64,000 nt of DNA from CAVOEB01 sp965249645. GTDB taxonomy: Bacteria > Pseudomonadota > Alphaproteobacteria > UBA828 > JAPUJA01. Both the position numbers and the translations under genes were made by a program. How positions within the stretch are numbered: position 1 is the first letter of the stretch; each line of letters begins with the position of its first letter. The DNA lies in NCBI GenBank assembly GCA_965249645.1, contig CBDFML010000012.1, forward strand, positions 1,178,001-1,242,000. Direction: 5' to 3'. This document shows, in pieces, positions 50,775 through 58,279 of this stretch. The notes below the pieces were generated by a model. The model did no database searches. It saw only the letters and a program-made list of their open reading frames with translations, and was not told the DNA's origin.

Positions 50775-51679
50775 CGGCGTTTCGCCTGCCTTCCGCCAGT
50801 ATTGCCGCAATGTTCGTGCTCACGGGCGTGGGCGTCGGGCTGGTCGTCTCGTGCAATCGCCTTGCGACGACTGGCGGCGTGCCGTTTATACCTTTCGTGT
50901 TCTGGGAAAGCGTTATCGGCGGCGGCGCAATGCTCGCAATCCTGCTCGCCCGGCGCCGTCGTCCGGGGCTGACGCCGGACCATTTTCGCGCCTACGCCAT
51001 CATCGGCGGGATCGGCATCTCCGTGCCCTACACGGTCATGGCGATGATCGCCTCGAAGCTGCCGGCGGGCATCCTGGCCCTGCAACTCGCCCTCGTGCCC
51101 ATGGCGACCTACGTCATCGCGATGGCGTTACGCATGGATCGCCTCGAGCTTCGCCGGATCGCGGGACTGCTGCTGGGCCTGGGCGGGGTGCTGTTCATCC
51201 TGCTGCCCGAAGCATCGCTGCCGGCGGCGGAGATGCGCCTGTGGGTGCTTGTGGGGCTGGTTGTTCCGATGTGTGTCGCCACCTCGATCATTGCCTGCGA
51301 GCACTATCCACCGCCCGAAAGCGGCGCGGTGGAATTGACCTGCGGCTTGATGCTCACGGCGGCGATTTTTATGGTGCCGGTCATGGCGATCAGCGGGTCG
51401 TGGTGGATTTTTACGGCGCCGCTGGACTGGGCGGACGGCTCGGTCGTCCTCGCCGGGCTAATCGTGCCGATGTGCTGGGCCTTCGCTTTCGAAATCATCC
51501 GCCGCGCCGGCTCGGTGTTCTACTCGACGGTACTCTACCTCGAAACCCTCGCCGGGGTGGGCTGGGGCATCGTGATATTCGGCGAGCATCACGCGGTGTG
51601 GGTCTGGATCTCGCTCGTGCTGCTGCTGGGCGGGATCGCGCTGGTCAACCGCCGGGCGGCGAGCTCCGTGCGCGACTGA
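50771..51679 (+). CDS. EamA/DMT-family exporter 6
   Basis: The product has 302 residues and is the last and most divergent member. Markers are CNRLATTGGVPFIPFVFWESVIGGG, ASKLPAGILALQLALVP, LPEASLPAAEMRLWVLV and GVGWGIVIFGEHHAVWVW. The C of CNRLA replaces the Leu before the conserved Asn, and the His pair HH near 278 replaces a motif HS. It overlaps exporter 5 by four bases and ends 3 bases before the convergent SRPBCC gene. Confidence 0.9.
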   Translation: MTAFRLPSASIAAMFVLTGVGVGLVVSCNRLATTGGVPFIPFVFWESVIGGGAMLAILLARRRRPGLTPDHFRAYAIIGGIGISVPYTVMAMIASKLPAGILALQLALVPMATYVIAMALRMDRLELRRIAGLLLGLGGVLFILLPEASLPAAEMRLWVLVGLVVPMCVATSIIACEHYPPPESGAVELTCGLMLTAAIFMVPVMAISGSWWIFTAPLDWADGSVVLAGLIVPMCWAFAFEIIRRAGSVFYSTVLYLETLAGVGWGIVIFGEHHAVWVWISLVLLLGGIALVNRRAASSVRD

Positions 51680-51682
51680 CGA

Positions 51683-52111
51683 TCAGCTCCCGTATCGCTT
51701 TGCCAGCGTGCCGGCGATGCCCTCGTAGATCTTGAGAAGCTCCTCCTCGACATCTTTGCCGGTAAAGCCCTCGATCGGATCGCCCGACCCGGACCAGTGC
51801 AGCACGCAGGTCTTGCCCGGCTCGTCGTCGAGCACGCGAACAGTCGACAAGTAGTTATCGAAGGGAAATACGAGATCGATGAGCTCGGTGATGGTGTAGC
51901 TGTAGCAGCGCGCCTTCTCGTCGAACGTCAACAGACGCTCGACGATGACGCCGCCGCCGGTGACGCCGACGCGGCGATCCTTGCCGCCGCCTTCGAGCTT
52001 GCTCCAGGCGCTCGTCGGGTCGAATTCCGGCAAGCTGTCAAAGCCGCCGACCAGATCCCAGACCTCGTTGGCGGGCGCCTTCAGATTCTGGATAACGACA
52101 ACGTCCGTCAT
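51683..52111 (-). CDS. SRPBCC/PYR-like lipid-binding protein
   Basis: The 142-residue protein is of the polyketide cyclase/START-like SRPBCC superfamily: VVVIQNLKAPANEVWDLVGGFDSLPEFDPTS (about 4-34) then GVIVERLLTFDEKARCYSYTITE (near 53-75) and the C-terminal helix EELLKIYEGIAGTLAKRYGS. GGGGAG lies before the ATG at 52111; the longer frame (to 52297) is not supported. It binds hydrophobic ligands; role unknown. It is convergent with exporter 6. Confidence 0.87.
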   Translation of the reverse strand: MTDVVVIQNLKAPANEVWDLVGGFDSLPEFDPTSAWSKLEGGGKDRRVGVTGGGVIVERLLTFDEKARCYSYTITELIDLVFPFDNYLSTVRVLDDEPGKTCVLHWSGSGDPIEGFTGKDVEEELLKIYEGIAGTLAKRYGS

Positions 52112-52369
52112 GGTGCTCACTCCCCTATTTCGCCTCGCGTTCGGCGCCACTAATCGACGCGGCGACCTTGATTTTGGCTCACGAAGCGACCGGTTTCCCA
52201 ATCTCCTGATTACGCTGAATTTCGAGCCTGCACAAGGTGTGCTCCGATACCGAGCGACGGAGCCCGTGACACCCATGGGGTACGATCGATGCCCCACCCT
52301 TGACCGACCCGGCCCGCCCCACTAGACAGGAGCGAGCGGCCAAAAGCGTGCCACATTACGGGACATTCG

Positions 52370-53608
52370 ATGGCAGACAGGGAAAATCTCGATCTCGACT
52401 TCGTGCGCGCGCAGTTTCCCGCGCTGGACAATGGCTGGGCCTATTTCGAGAACGCCGGCGGCAGCCTGATCGCCCGCCCGGTGATCGAGCGCCTGACCGA
52501 GTTCGCCTCCAACACCCGGGTGCAGCCGGGCTACCCTTACGCGCCCTCGGCGCGGGCGGCGGAAATCCTGGCCGAAAACGAGCGCCTGATGGCGGCGATG
52601 ATCAACGCAAATTCCGACGAAGTGCTGATCGGCCCGTCGACGACCATGAACGTCTACGTGCTCTCCCACGCGCTGGCCCCGCTGTTTTCGCCCGGCGACG
52701 AAGTGATCGTGACCAACCTCGATCACGAGGCCAACAACGGGGCGTGGCGCTGCCTCGCCGAGCACGGGATCACGGTCAAGGAATGGCAGATCAATCCCGA
52801 GACCGCGGACCTGGAGATCGAGACGCTCGAAAGTCTGCTCGGCGAGCGCACGCGGCTGGTCTGCGTGACCCAGTGCTCGAACGTGGTAGGCTCGATCAAC
52901 GATATCGCCGCGATTACGCGCACGGTGCACGACGCGGGCGCCTGGATCTGCGCCGATGCCGTCTCCTACGCGCCGCACCGCCGCCTCGACGTCAAGGCGC
53001 TCGACGTCGATTTCTACCTGTTCAGCCTCTACAAGGTTTACGGGCCGCACCTCGCGATTCTCTACGGCAAGCGCGAGCGCCTGCTCCAAGCCCGAAGCCA
53101 GAACCACTACTTTTTCGCCGAGACCGACATCCCGGGCAAATTCAAACTCGGCGGCCACCAGTTCGAGGCGAGCGGCGCACTCGGCGGGCTGATCGAGTAT
53201 TTCGATGCCCTCTACGCGCATCATTTCGAGGCCCCGGAAGACGACCTGCACACCCGGCTTGGCAAGGTGTTCGAGCTGATCGCGAAGCACGAACAGACAC
53301 TGGCCACGCGCTTTCTCGACTTCGTCGGCGCGAAGCAGGAAATCCGCCTGATCGGGCGCAACACGCCGGACAGCACGGCGCGCGCCCCGACGTTTTCGAT
53401 TTCCGTGGAAGGCAAGGCATCGGCCTCGATTCCGCCCGCGCTCGTGGACGCGAAGGTCGGGCTCAACAGCGGCGATTTCTACGGCTTGCGCTGCGTCGAG
53501 GCACTGGGCTACGACGCAACCGACGGCGTCGTGCGAGCCAGCATGGTGCACTACAACAGCGAGGACGACGTCAACCGCCTGATCGCGGCGCTGGATGAAG
53601 TTGTCTAA
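52370..53608 (+). CDS. Class V aminotransferase / cysteine-desulfurase-like protein
   Basis: This PLP enzyme has 412 residues. It has YFENAGGSLIARPVIERLTEF at 25-45, VIVTNLDHEANNGAW near 119-133, the Asp motif WICADAVSYAPHRRLDVKAL and the PLP-lysine motif FSLYKVYGPHLAILYG (near 216-231). It lacks the active-site cysteine loop of IscS-type desulfurases, so it may instead be a lyase or an aminotransferase of the same fold. The start at 52370 has no strong ribosome site. It is followed by hairpin element D. Confidence 0.85.
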   Translation: MADRENLDLDFVRAQFPALDNGWAYFENAGGSLIARPVIERLTEFASNTRVQPGYPYAPSARAAEILAENERLMAAMINANSDEVLIGPSTTMNVYVLSHALAPLFSPGDEVIVTNLDHEANNGAWRCLAEHGITVKEWQINPETADLEIETLESLLGERTRLVCVTQCSNVVGSINDIAAITRTVHDAGAWICADAVSYAPHRRLDVKALDVDFYLFSLYKVYGPHLAILYGKRERLLQARSQNHYFFAETDIPGKFKLGGHQFEASGALGGLIEYFDALYAHHFEAPEDDLHTRLGKVFELIAKHEQTLATRFLDFVGAKQEIRLIGRNTPDSTARAPTFSISVEGKASASIPPALVDAKVGLNSGDFYGLRCVEALGYDATDGVVRASMVHYNSEDDVNRLIAALDEVV

Positions 53609-53616
53609 TTTTTCTT

Positions 53617-53702
53617 CTGCTCCGCTTTACGCCGTAAAGCGAAGCAGCGTTCAGTCGCCACGGGGGCTCACGCCGCATAAGCGGCGGCCCGCAGTCGCGG
53701 GC
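53617..53702 (+). repeat. Dispersed three-hairpin element, copy D
   Basis: Long bulged hairpin CTGCT-c-CGCTTTAC / GTAAAGCG-a-AGCAG (53617-53647), spacer GCGTTCAGTCGCCAC, constant hairpin CGCCGC-ATAA-GCGGCG (53671-53686) and third hairpin GCCCGC-AGTC-GCGGGC (53687-53702). It begins nine bases past the aminotransferase stop and lies between convergent genes. It is the best-preserved copy and matches copy A closely in reverse complement. Confidence 0.83.
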
Positions 53703-53718
53703 TTGCAGAACGCGTCGA

Positions 53719-54387
53719 TTAATCCACGGTGTCAAGGATCTGCTTGAGCTGGGCCCCGACGGAATTCTTGCCCGGCGCGAACATCATCTCGAAGACGGCG
53801 GAACCGACGGTCACCCCGTCGGCGCCAGCCCGCTGCATGGCGCGAATACGGGCCGGCGAGTCAATGCTGCCGGCGACGATCAGTGCAGCCTCGCCTACGC
53901 CACGGCGCGCCGCTTGCGTCAGGGCCACCGGGTCCGCATCGACTGCCCGGTACGCCAACAAATCGACCCCGGCGCAACCCAACGCAATGAGCGACGCGCA
54001 ATGAGCCTCGATCTCGCCGGGCGTGCCGCGCAAAAATGTGGGATGGCCCCCGGGCGTTCCGCAAAACGGATAATAGGCAACGGGTGCATCGCCCATGGCC
54101 TCGAGCACCGGCTCGACCTCGAACCCGCCCAGCAACCGGTCGACTCCAGCCGCCGCTGCCTCACGCGCTGCCGCGACACTGTCGTCGCGGTTCTCGCCGA
54201 CCATTTCGAAATAGGCCGTCGCGCCATCCTCATGGATGCGCTCGACGAGACGAGCGATTATCGACGCCTCGACGCCGAGATCCTTGAAGCCGACATGGCG
54301 CAGACCGAGCGGGCGCACGGCCTCGTAGACGTCGAGGCAGTCGGGCACGGTGACGTCGTTGCGGGTCAGCATGAAGATGAAATTCAT
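53719..54387 (-). CDS. TIM-barrel-like protein of unknown function
   Basis: The 222-residue product reads MNFIFMLTRNDVTVPDCLDVYEAVR, then alternating strands and helices (LRHVGFKDLGVEASIIARLVER; ATAYFEMVGEN; VDRLLGGF; APVAYYPFCGTPGGHPTFLRGTPGEI; CAGVDLLAYRA) and a phosphate-binding-like end ALIVAGSIDSPARIRAMQRAGADGVTVGSAVFE. That fold and its GSI/GSA glycine loops suggest a phosphate-containing ligand, but I do not recognise the enzyme. It is 18 bases downstream of queE on the same strand, and so may be co-expressed with queuosine precursor genes. Confidence 0.65.
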   Translation of the reverse strand: MNFIFMLTRNDVTVPDCLDVYEAVRPLGLRHVGFKDLGVEASIIARLVERIHEDGATAYFEMVGENRDDSVAAAREAAAAGVDRLLGGFEVEPVLEAMGDAPVAYYPFCGTPGGHPTFLRGTPGEIEAHCASLIALGCAGVDLLAYRAVDADPVALTQAARRGVGEAALIVAGSIDSPARIRAMQRAGADGVTVGSAVFEMMFAPGKNSVGAQLKQILDTVD

Positions 54388-54405
54388 TGGCGGTGCGCCT
54401 CGCGA

Positions 54406-55047
54406 TCAGGGGATGCCGAGCATCTTGTGGGTCTGGAGCGAGAGGCGCCAGCGCGGATGGGTGCGGCAATAGGCGAGCGTGCGCGCGGTGTTTGCTTCTT
54501 TCGCGGGCCCGTCCATCGGTTGCAGGAAGAAGTGGCGAAAGGCCAAGCCCTCAAACCGCGCCGGATCGACACCCTCCTGCGGGTAGACCAGTTTGAGCTC
54601 GTCGCCCTCGGTGAGCGCGAGCGGGGCATCGGCCTTCGGGCTGACGCAGATCCAGTCGAGCCCGACCGGCGGGGCCAAGGTGCCGTTGGTCTCGACGGCA
54701 ATCTCGAAGCCCGCGTCGTGAAGCGCCCCGACCAGTTGTTCGTTGAGCTGAAGCAGGGGCTCGCCGCCAGTGCAGACGACGAAGCGACGCCCGCCGTCGC
54801 CTGCGTGTTCACTCCAGCAACGCGCCATCGCCTCGGCGAGCGCTTTGGGGGCCGCGAATTTACCGCCGCCCGGTCCGTCGGTGCCGACAAATTCCGTATC
54901 GCAAAAATTGCACACCGCCGAGGCGCGGTCCGCCTCGCGGCCCGACCAGAGATTGCACCCCGCGAAACGACAGAACACCGCGGCCCGGCCGGTATTGGCA
55001 CCCTCGCCCTGGAGGGTAAAGTAGAGTTCCTTGACCGTGTAGGTCAT
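54406..55047 (-). CDS. queE: 7-carboxy-7-deazaguanine synthase
   Basis: QueE is a radical SAM enzyme that makes CDG in queuosine and deazapurine synthesis. The 213 residues carry the cluster-binding motif C31-X14-C46-X2-C49 (CNLWSGREADRASAVCNFCDTEF), the variant spacing known in some QueE proteins. CTGGEPLLQ (near 93-101) binds SAM; the C-terminus is normal. The start MTYTVKELYFTLQGEG overlaps the queC stop by four bases. queD and queF are not in the window. Confidence 0.93.
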   Translation of the reverse strand: MTYTVKELYFTLQGEGANTGRAAVFCRFAGCNLWSGREADRASAVCNFCDTEFVGTDGPGGGKFAAPKALAEAMARCWSEHAGDGGRRFVVCTGGEPLLQLNEQLVGALHDAGFEIAVETNGTLAPPVGLDWICVSPKADAPLALTEGDELKLVYPQEGVDPARFEGLAFRHFFLQPMDGPAKEANTARTLAYCRTHPRWRLSLQTHKMLGIP

Positions 55048-55757
55048 GGGACCGTCCGCTCGCTGGCAGCATAGGCGATGGGATCGGACAGGCCCGCTTC
55101 CGCGAAGCCCTTGAGGCGGAGCCGACAGGCATCGCATTCGCCGCAGGCGCGACCCCTGCCATCGGGATCGTAGCAACTGACCGTGAGCCCGTAATCGACG
55201 CCGAGACCCTGGCCGACCCGGATGATCTCGGCCTTGGTCATGGCGATCAGGGGAGTCTGGATGCGCACCCGGGAGCTGCCCTCGACCCCGGTCCGGGTCG
55301 CGAGACGGGCCATGGCCTCGAAGGCCGCAATGAAGTCGGGTCGGCAATCGGGATAGCCGGAGTAATCCAGCGCGTTGACGCCGATGAAGATGTCGTCGGC
55401 GCCGAGCACCTCGGCCCAGGCCAGGCCGTAGGCCAGAAATATGGTGTTGCGCGCCGGCACGTAGGTGACGGGGATCTCGCCCGCCATGGCCTCGGGCGCG
55501 CGGTCCTTGGGCACGGCAATGTCGGCGGTCAGCGCCGAACCGCCGATGGCATCAAGACCGAGATCGAGAACGAGATGCTCCGCCACGCCGAGCGCCGCCG
55601 CAATGCGCGCCGCGGCGTCGAGCTCGGCGGCGTGGCGCTGGCCGTAGCGGAAGCTGAGCGCGTAGGCGTCAAAGCCCTGCTCGCGCACGATGGCGAGCAC
55701 GGTGGTCGAATCGAGACCACCGCTGAGCAGGACGACGGCGCGGGCGGGATCGGTCAT
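55044..55757 (-). CDS. queC: 7-cyano-7-deazaguanine synthase
   Basis: QueC converts CDG to preQ0 using ATP and ammonia. The 237 residues show the PP-loop LLSGGLDSTTVLAIVRE (near 10-26), FRYGQRHAAEL near 47-57, PVTYVPARNTIFLAYG and the zinc-binding end SCYDPDGRGRACGECDACRLR (four Cys). The ATG at 55757 was chosen over the longer frame to 55805 because MTDPARAVVLLSGG is the family N-terminus. It precedes queE on the same strand; the operon makes preQ0. Confidence 0.95.
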   Translation of the reverse strand: MTDPARAVVLLSGGLDSTTVLAIVREQGFDAYALSFRYGQRHAAELDAAARIAAALGVAEHLVLDLGLDAIGGSALTADIAVPKDRAPEAMAGEIPVTYVPARNTIFLAYGLAWAEVLGADDIFIGVNALDYSGYPDCRPDFIAAFEAMARLATRTGVEGSSRVRIQTPLIAMTKAEIIRVGQGLGVDYGLTVSCYDPDGRGRACGECDACRLRLKGFAEAGLSDPIAYAASERTVP

Positions 55758-55847
55758 AACTCTCTCGTCTGGTTGCGGGAACCGGCGCATCATACCCCAA
55801 AGCACGAGCGTCGCGCCGAACCCGGTGGGTTTGATATAGTTCGCGCC

Positions 55848-56570
55848 ATGTCATTTTTCGACTTCACCCGGAACCCCACCAAGACGCTGCGCAAGCTCTC
55901 GCCTGCCCAGTACGGGCTGGTGGCGGTGATCGTGGCGGTCTCGCTGGGCATGGTGGTCGAAGCCATGAAGGGGCCGGAGCCGCCCGCGGACCCCGAAGCC
56001 CTGGCGTTGATCGAACTCCTGACGACGAGCTTCGAGTTACTCGCGTTCGGCCCTGTGGACGCGCCGGTGAGCGAGCGGCTGGCCAAGTGGCGCGGGCGCG
56101 TGCGTATCGCTTTGGAAAGCGGCACGGATACGCTCGGCGATGAAGTGAAAAGCCTCGCCTCCGAGCTGGGCGGCCTCGCAGGCCTTGAAATTTCCGTCGT
56201 GGCGCCCGGCGAGCGAGCAACGCTGGTCGTGACCCGGGCCGACGGCGCGGCGGGAGGCTGCACGCTCGACCTCAAACCCCCGGACGGTGGTGTGATCGAG
56301 CACGCGGTGTTGACCCTCGGCGCGGCGCTCACACCCGAACAGCAGCGCGCCTGCCTCACGAGCGGGCTGGCGCGCGCGCTCGGCCTGCCGGGGACGTCCG
56401 GCCTGTTGACGCCGAGCGTCTTTTCAGTGGGCGAGCCAGCGGGGGAACTCTCAGCGACCGACCGGTTGGTGATCAGGGCGCTTTACGATGCGCGGCTGCG
56501 CCCGGGCATGTCGCGCAAAGTGGCAATGGGCGAAGTGCGCGACGTGTTCACCAACGTGCTCCGCAAGTAG
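55848..56570 (+). CDS. DUF2927 family protein
   Basis: The 240-residue product has a signal-anchor-like hydrophobic segment near residues 20-40 (QYGLVAVIVAVSLGMVVEAM), then a domain that begins LALIELLTTSFELLAFG and contains VVTRADGAAGGCTLDLKPPDGGVIEHAVLTLGAAL and the C-terminal TDRLVIRALYDARLRPGMSRKVAMGEVRDVF. It looks like the alphaproteobacterial DUF2927 group, which resembles zinc-protease-like folds (QRACLTSGLARALGLPG), but no HExxH is visible. It is divergent from queC, 90 bases apart. Function unknown. Confidence 0.82.
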   Translation: MSFFDFTRNPTKTLRKLSPAQYGLVAVIVAVSLGMVVEAMKGPEPPADPEALALIELLTTSFELLAFGPVDAPVSERLAKWRGRVRIALESGTDTLGDEVKSLASELGGLAGLEISVVAPGERATLVVTRADGAAGGCTLDLKPPDGGVIEHAVLTLGAALTPEQQRACLTSGLARALGLPGTSGLLTPSVFSVGEPAGELSATDRLVIRALYDARLRPGMSRKVAMGEVRDVFTNVLRK

Positions 56571-56577
56571 GCGCGGG

Positions 56578-57671
56578 CTACATGCGATCCCGGCCACCGG
56601 TGAGGTGGGGTTTTAGCGCATCGTCGGTGCCGAAGAAGACGTGCTTCGACATATCGGGAGAGTAGGCCGAGGCGGGCGGCGTGCGGCCCAGGGGCTTCGG
56701 CCAGCGCGCGGATGTGGATCGGCGCCGCGCCACAGCAGACACCCAGATAGTCGACCCCCATCTCGTGCGCCGCCAGCGCAAAGGCGCCCATTTCGTAACG
56801 GTTGCACGAGAGGGGTTCGAGCGCGGTGGGAAAGGCGCGGCCCTCGGGCAGGCAGGAACAGCCATGATCGGGGATGTTGAAGAAGGTCGGATGTTCCGCC
56901 GTGGTGCGGTAGGGCACGGGAAGCGCGGCGACGGGACATTCGACCGCGGCGCGAATCCCGCCCAGCAGGGCGAGCGTCATCTCCGGCCCGCGATAGCAGT
57001 TTACGCCGACCACCGCGGCACCCGCGTCGGCCAGCGCCTTGCAGCCCTCCGCCGGGCTGGCGCCGTCGAGCAGGCGATCTTCAGCAGGCACCGCGTAGGT
57101 CATCGCCGCGGGCAGGCCCGCCGCCCGGATCGCGCCCAGCGCAAGCCGCCCGGATCGCGCCCAGCGCAAGCAGAGCCTCGCCGACATAGTTGAAGGTTTC
57201 GGCGACGATATAGTCGACCCCGGCTTCCGCCGCCCAGCCGACCTGCTCCTCGAACATGGCGCGGACCTCGGCTGCGGAGGCTTCGTCGTCCGGATCGTAG
57301 AGGTTGGTGTTACAGATGTTGCCGGCAACCAGCGGCGCCTCGCCGTCCGATTCCGCCGCGACCGATCTGGCAATCTCCAGCGCGGTGCGGTTGAGCGGCT
57401 CGAGCAGATCCTCCTTGCCGATCAGGCGCAGCTTGGCGCGGTGGCCGTAATAAGTGAAGGCGAGCACCACGTCGGAGCCGGCATGGACAAAGTCGCGGTG
57501 GGACTGGGCGACAATCTCGGGGTGGCGTAGCACCACTTCGGGCACGAAGGTGCCGGCCTGGAGGTAGCCGCGCCGCTCGAATTCGAACAGATAGCCCTCG
57601 GCACAGATCACCGTGCCGGCGGCGAGCCTCTCGCCGAGCGAACGGCCTGGGGAACGGGGCGGATTTGCCAT
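56578..57671 (-). pseudogene. Homocysteine S-methyltransferase-like gene, two frameshifts
   Basis: It is a BHMT/MmuM-type family gene. From MANPPRSPGRSLGERLAAGTVICAEGYLF (57671) the frame is good through the region VLAFTYYGHR and FNYVGEALLALGAIRAA, then is shifted by an exact 25-base tandem duplication (57121-57170). The second frame carries PAAMTYAVPAED to GVCCGAAPIHIRALAEA, and then a single extra C near 56690 shifts again; only the other frame gives RTPPASAYSPDMSKHVFFGTDDALKP to the stop at 56578. Removing one repeat copy and one C restores a full protein. The GVCCGAAP zinc motif is intact. Confidence 0.85.
57121..57170. repeat. Exact 25-base tandem duplication
   Basis: Bases 57121-57145 are repeated without change at 57146-57170, inside a coding region. 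Twenty-five is one more than a multiple of three, so the duplication by itself breaks the frame. Exact identity means it is recent or selected. Confidence 0.95.
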
Positions 57672-57763
57672 GACAACCTCGATTGCGATCTAATTCCCAC
57701 GTTTCGAAATGAACCCATCGATGATCCGTTGCAAGCAGAAACCGAGGTCGCGAGGAGGCCGCC

Positions 57764-58279
57764 ATGAGCGAAACGATGATTGCCAACCTGCGCCAGTTCG
57801 CGCGCTACAACCGCTGGGCGAATGCGCGTTTGGCGGATGCCTGCGCGGAACTCGACGAGGCCGCCTACAAGGCCCCCCGCGAAACCTTCTTCGGCTCGAT
57901 CCACGCCACGCTGAACCACATCCTGGTCAACGACCGAATTTGGGTGTCGCGCCTGGAGGGGCGCGCCTGTGCGATCAAGGCACTCGACGAGGAACTTTAC
58001 GGCCGGCTCGAGACCTTGCGTGCCGCGCAAGACGCGGACGATGCACGGCTGATCGGCCTGGTAGACGGGCTGGGCGACGCGGGCCTCACGCGGCTCGTGC
58101 GTTATACGACGATCGACGATTTTACCGATCACGCCGACCCGGCCTGGCTGCTGCTGGTCAACCTGTTCAACCACCAAACCCACCACCGGGGCCAGGTCCA
58201 CGACCTGTTGAGCCAGACAGCGGTCGCGCCGCCGCCGCTCGACCTGATCTTTTACGCGCGCGAGAACGCGGGAGGTTAG
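57764..58279 (+). CDS. DinB family protein
   Basis: This four-helix-bundle protein of the DinB/YfiT superfamily has 171 residues. The three putative metal-binding histidines are in SIHATLNHILVNDRIW (near 46-62) and LVNLFNHQTHHRGQVHDLL (near 132-150). Functions in the superfamily include thiol-dependent transferases and hydrolases; this member is not assigned. The start MSETMIANLRQFARYNRWAN follows GAGGAGG by about nine bases. It overlaps the end of the convergent ABC-ATPase gene by four bases. Confidence 0.9.
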   Translation: MSETMIANLRQFARYNRWANARLADACAELDEAAYKAPRETFFGSIHATLNHILVNDRIWVSRLEGRACAIKALDEELYGRLETLRAAQDADDARLIGLVDGLGDAGLTRLVRYTTIDDFTDHADPAWLLLVNLFNHQTHHRGQVHDLLSQTAVAPPPLDLIFYARENAGG

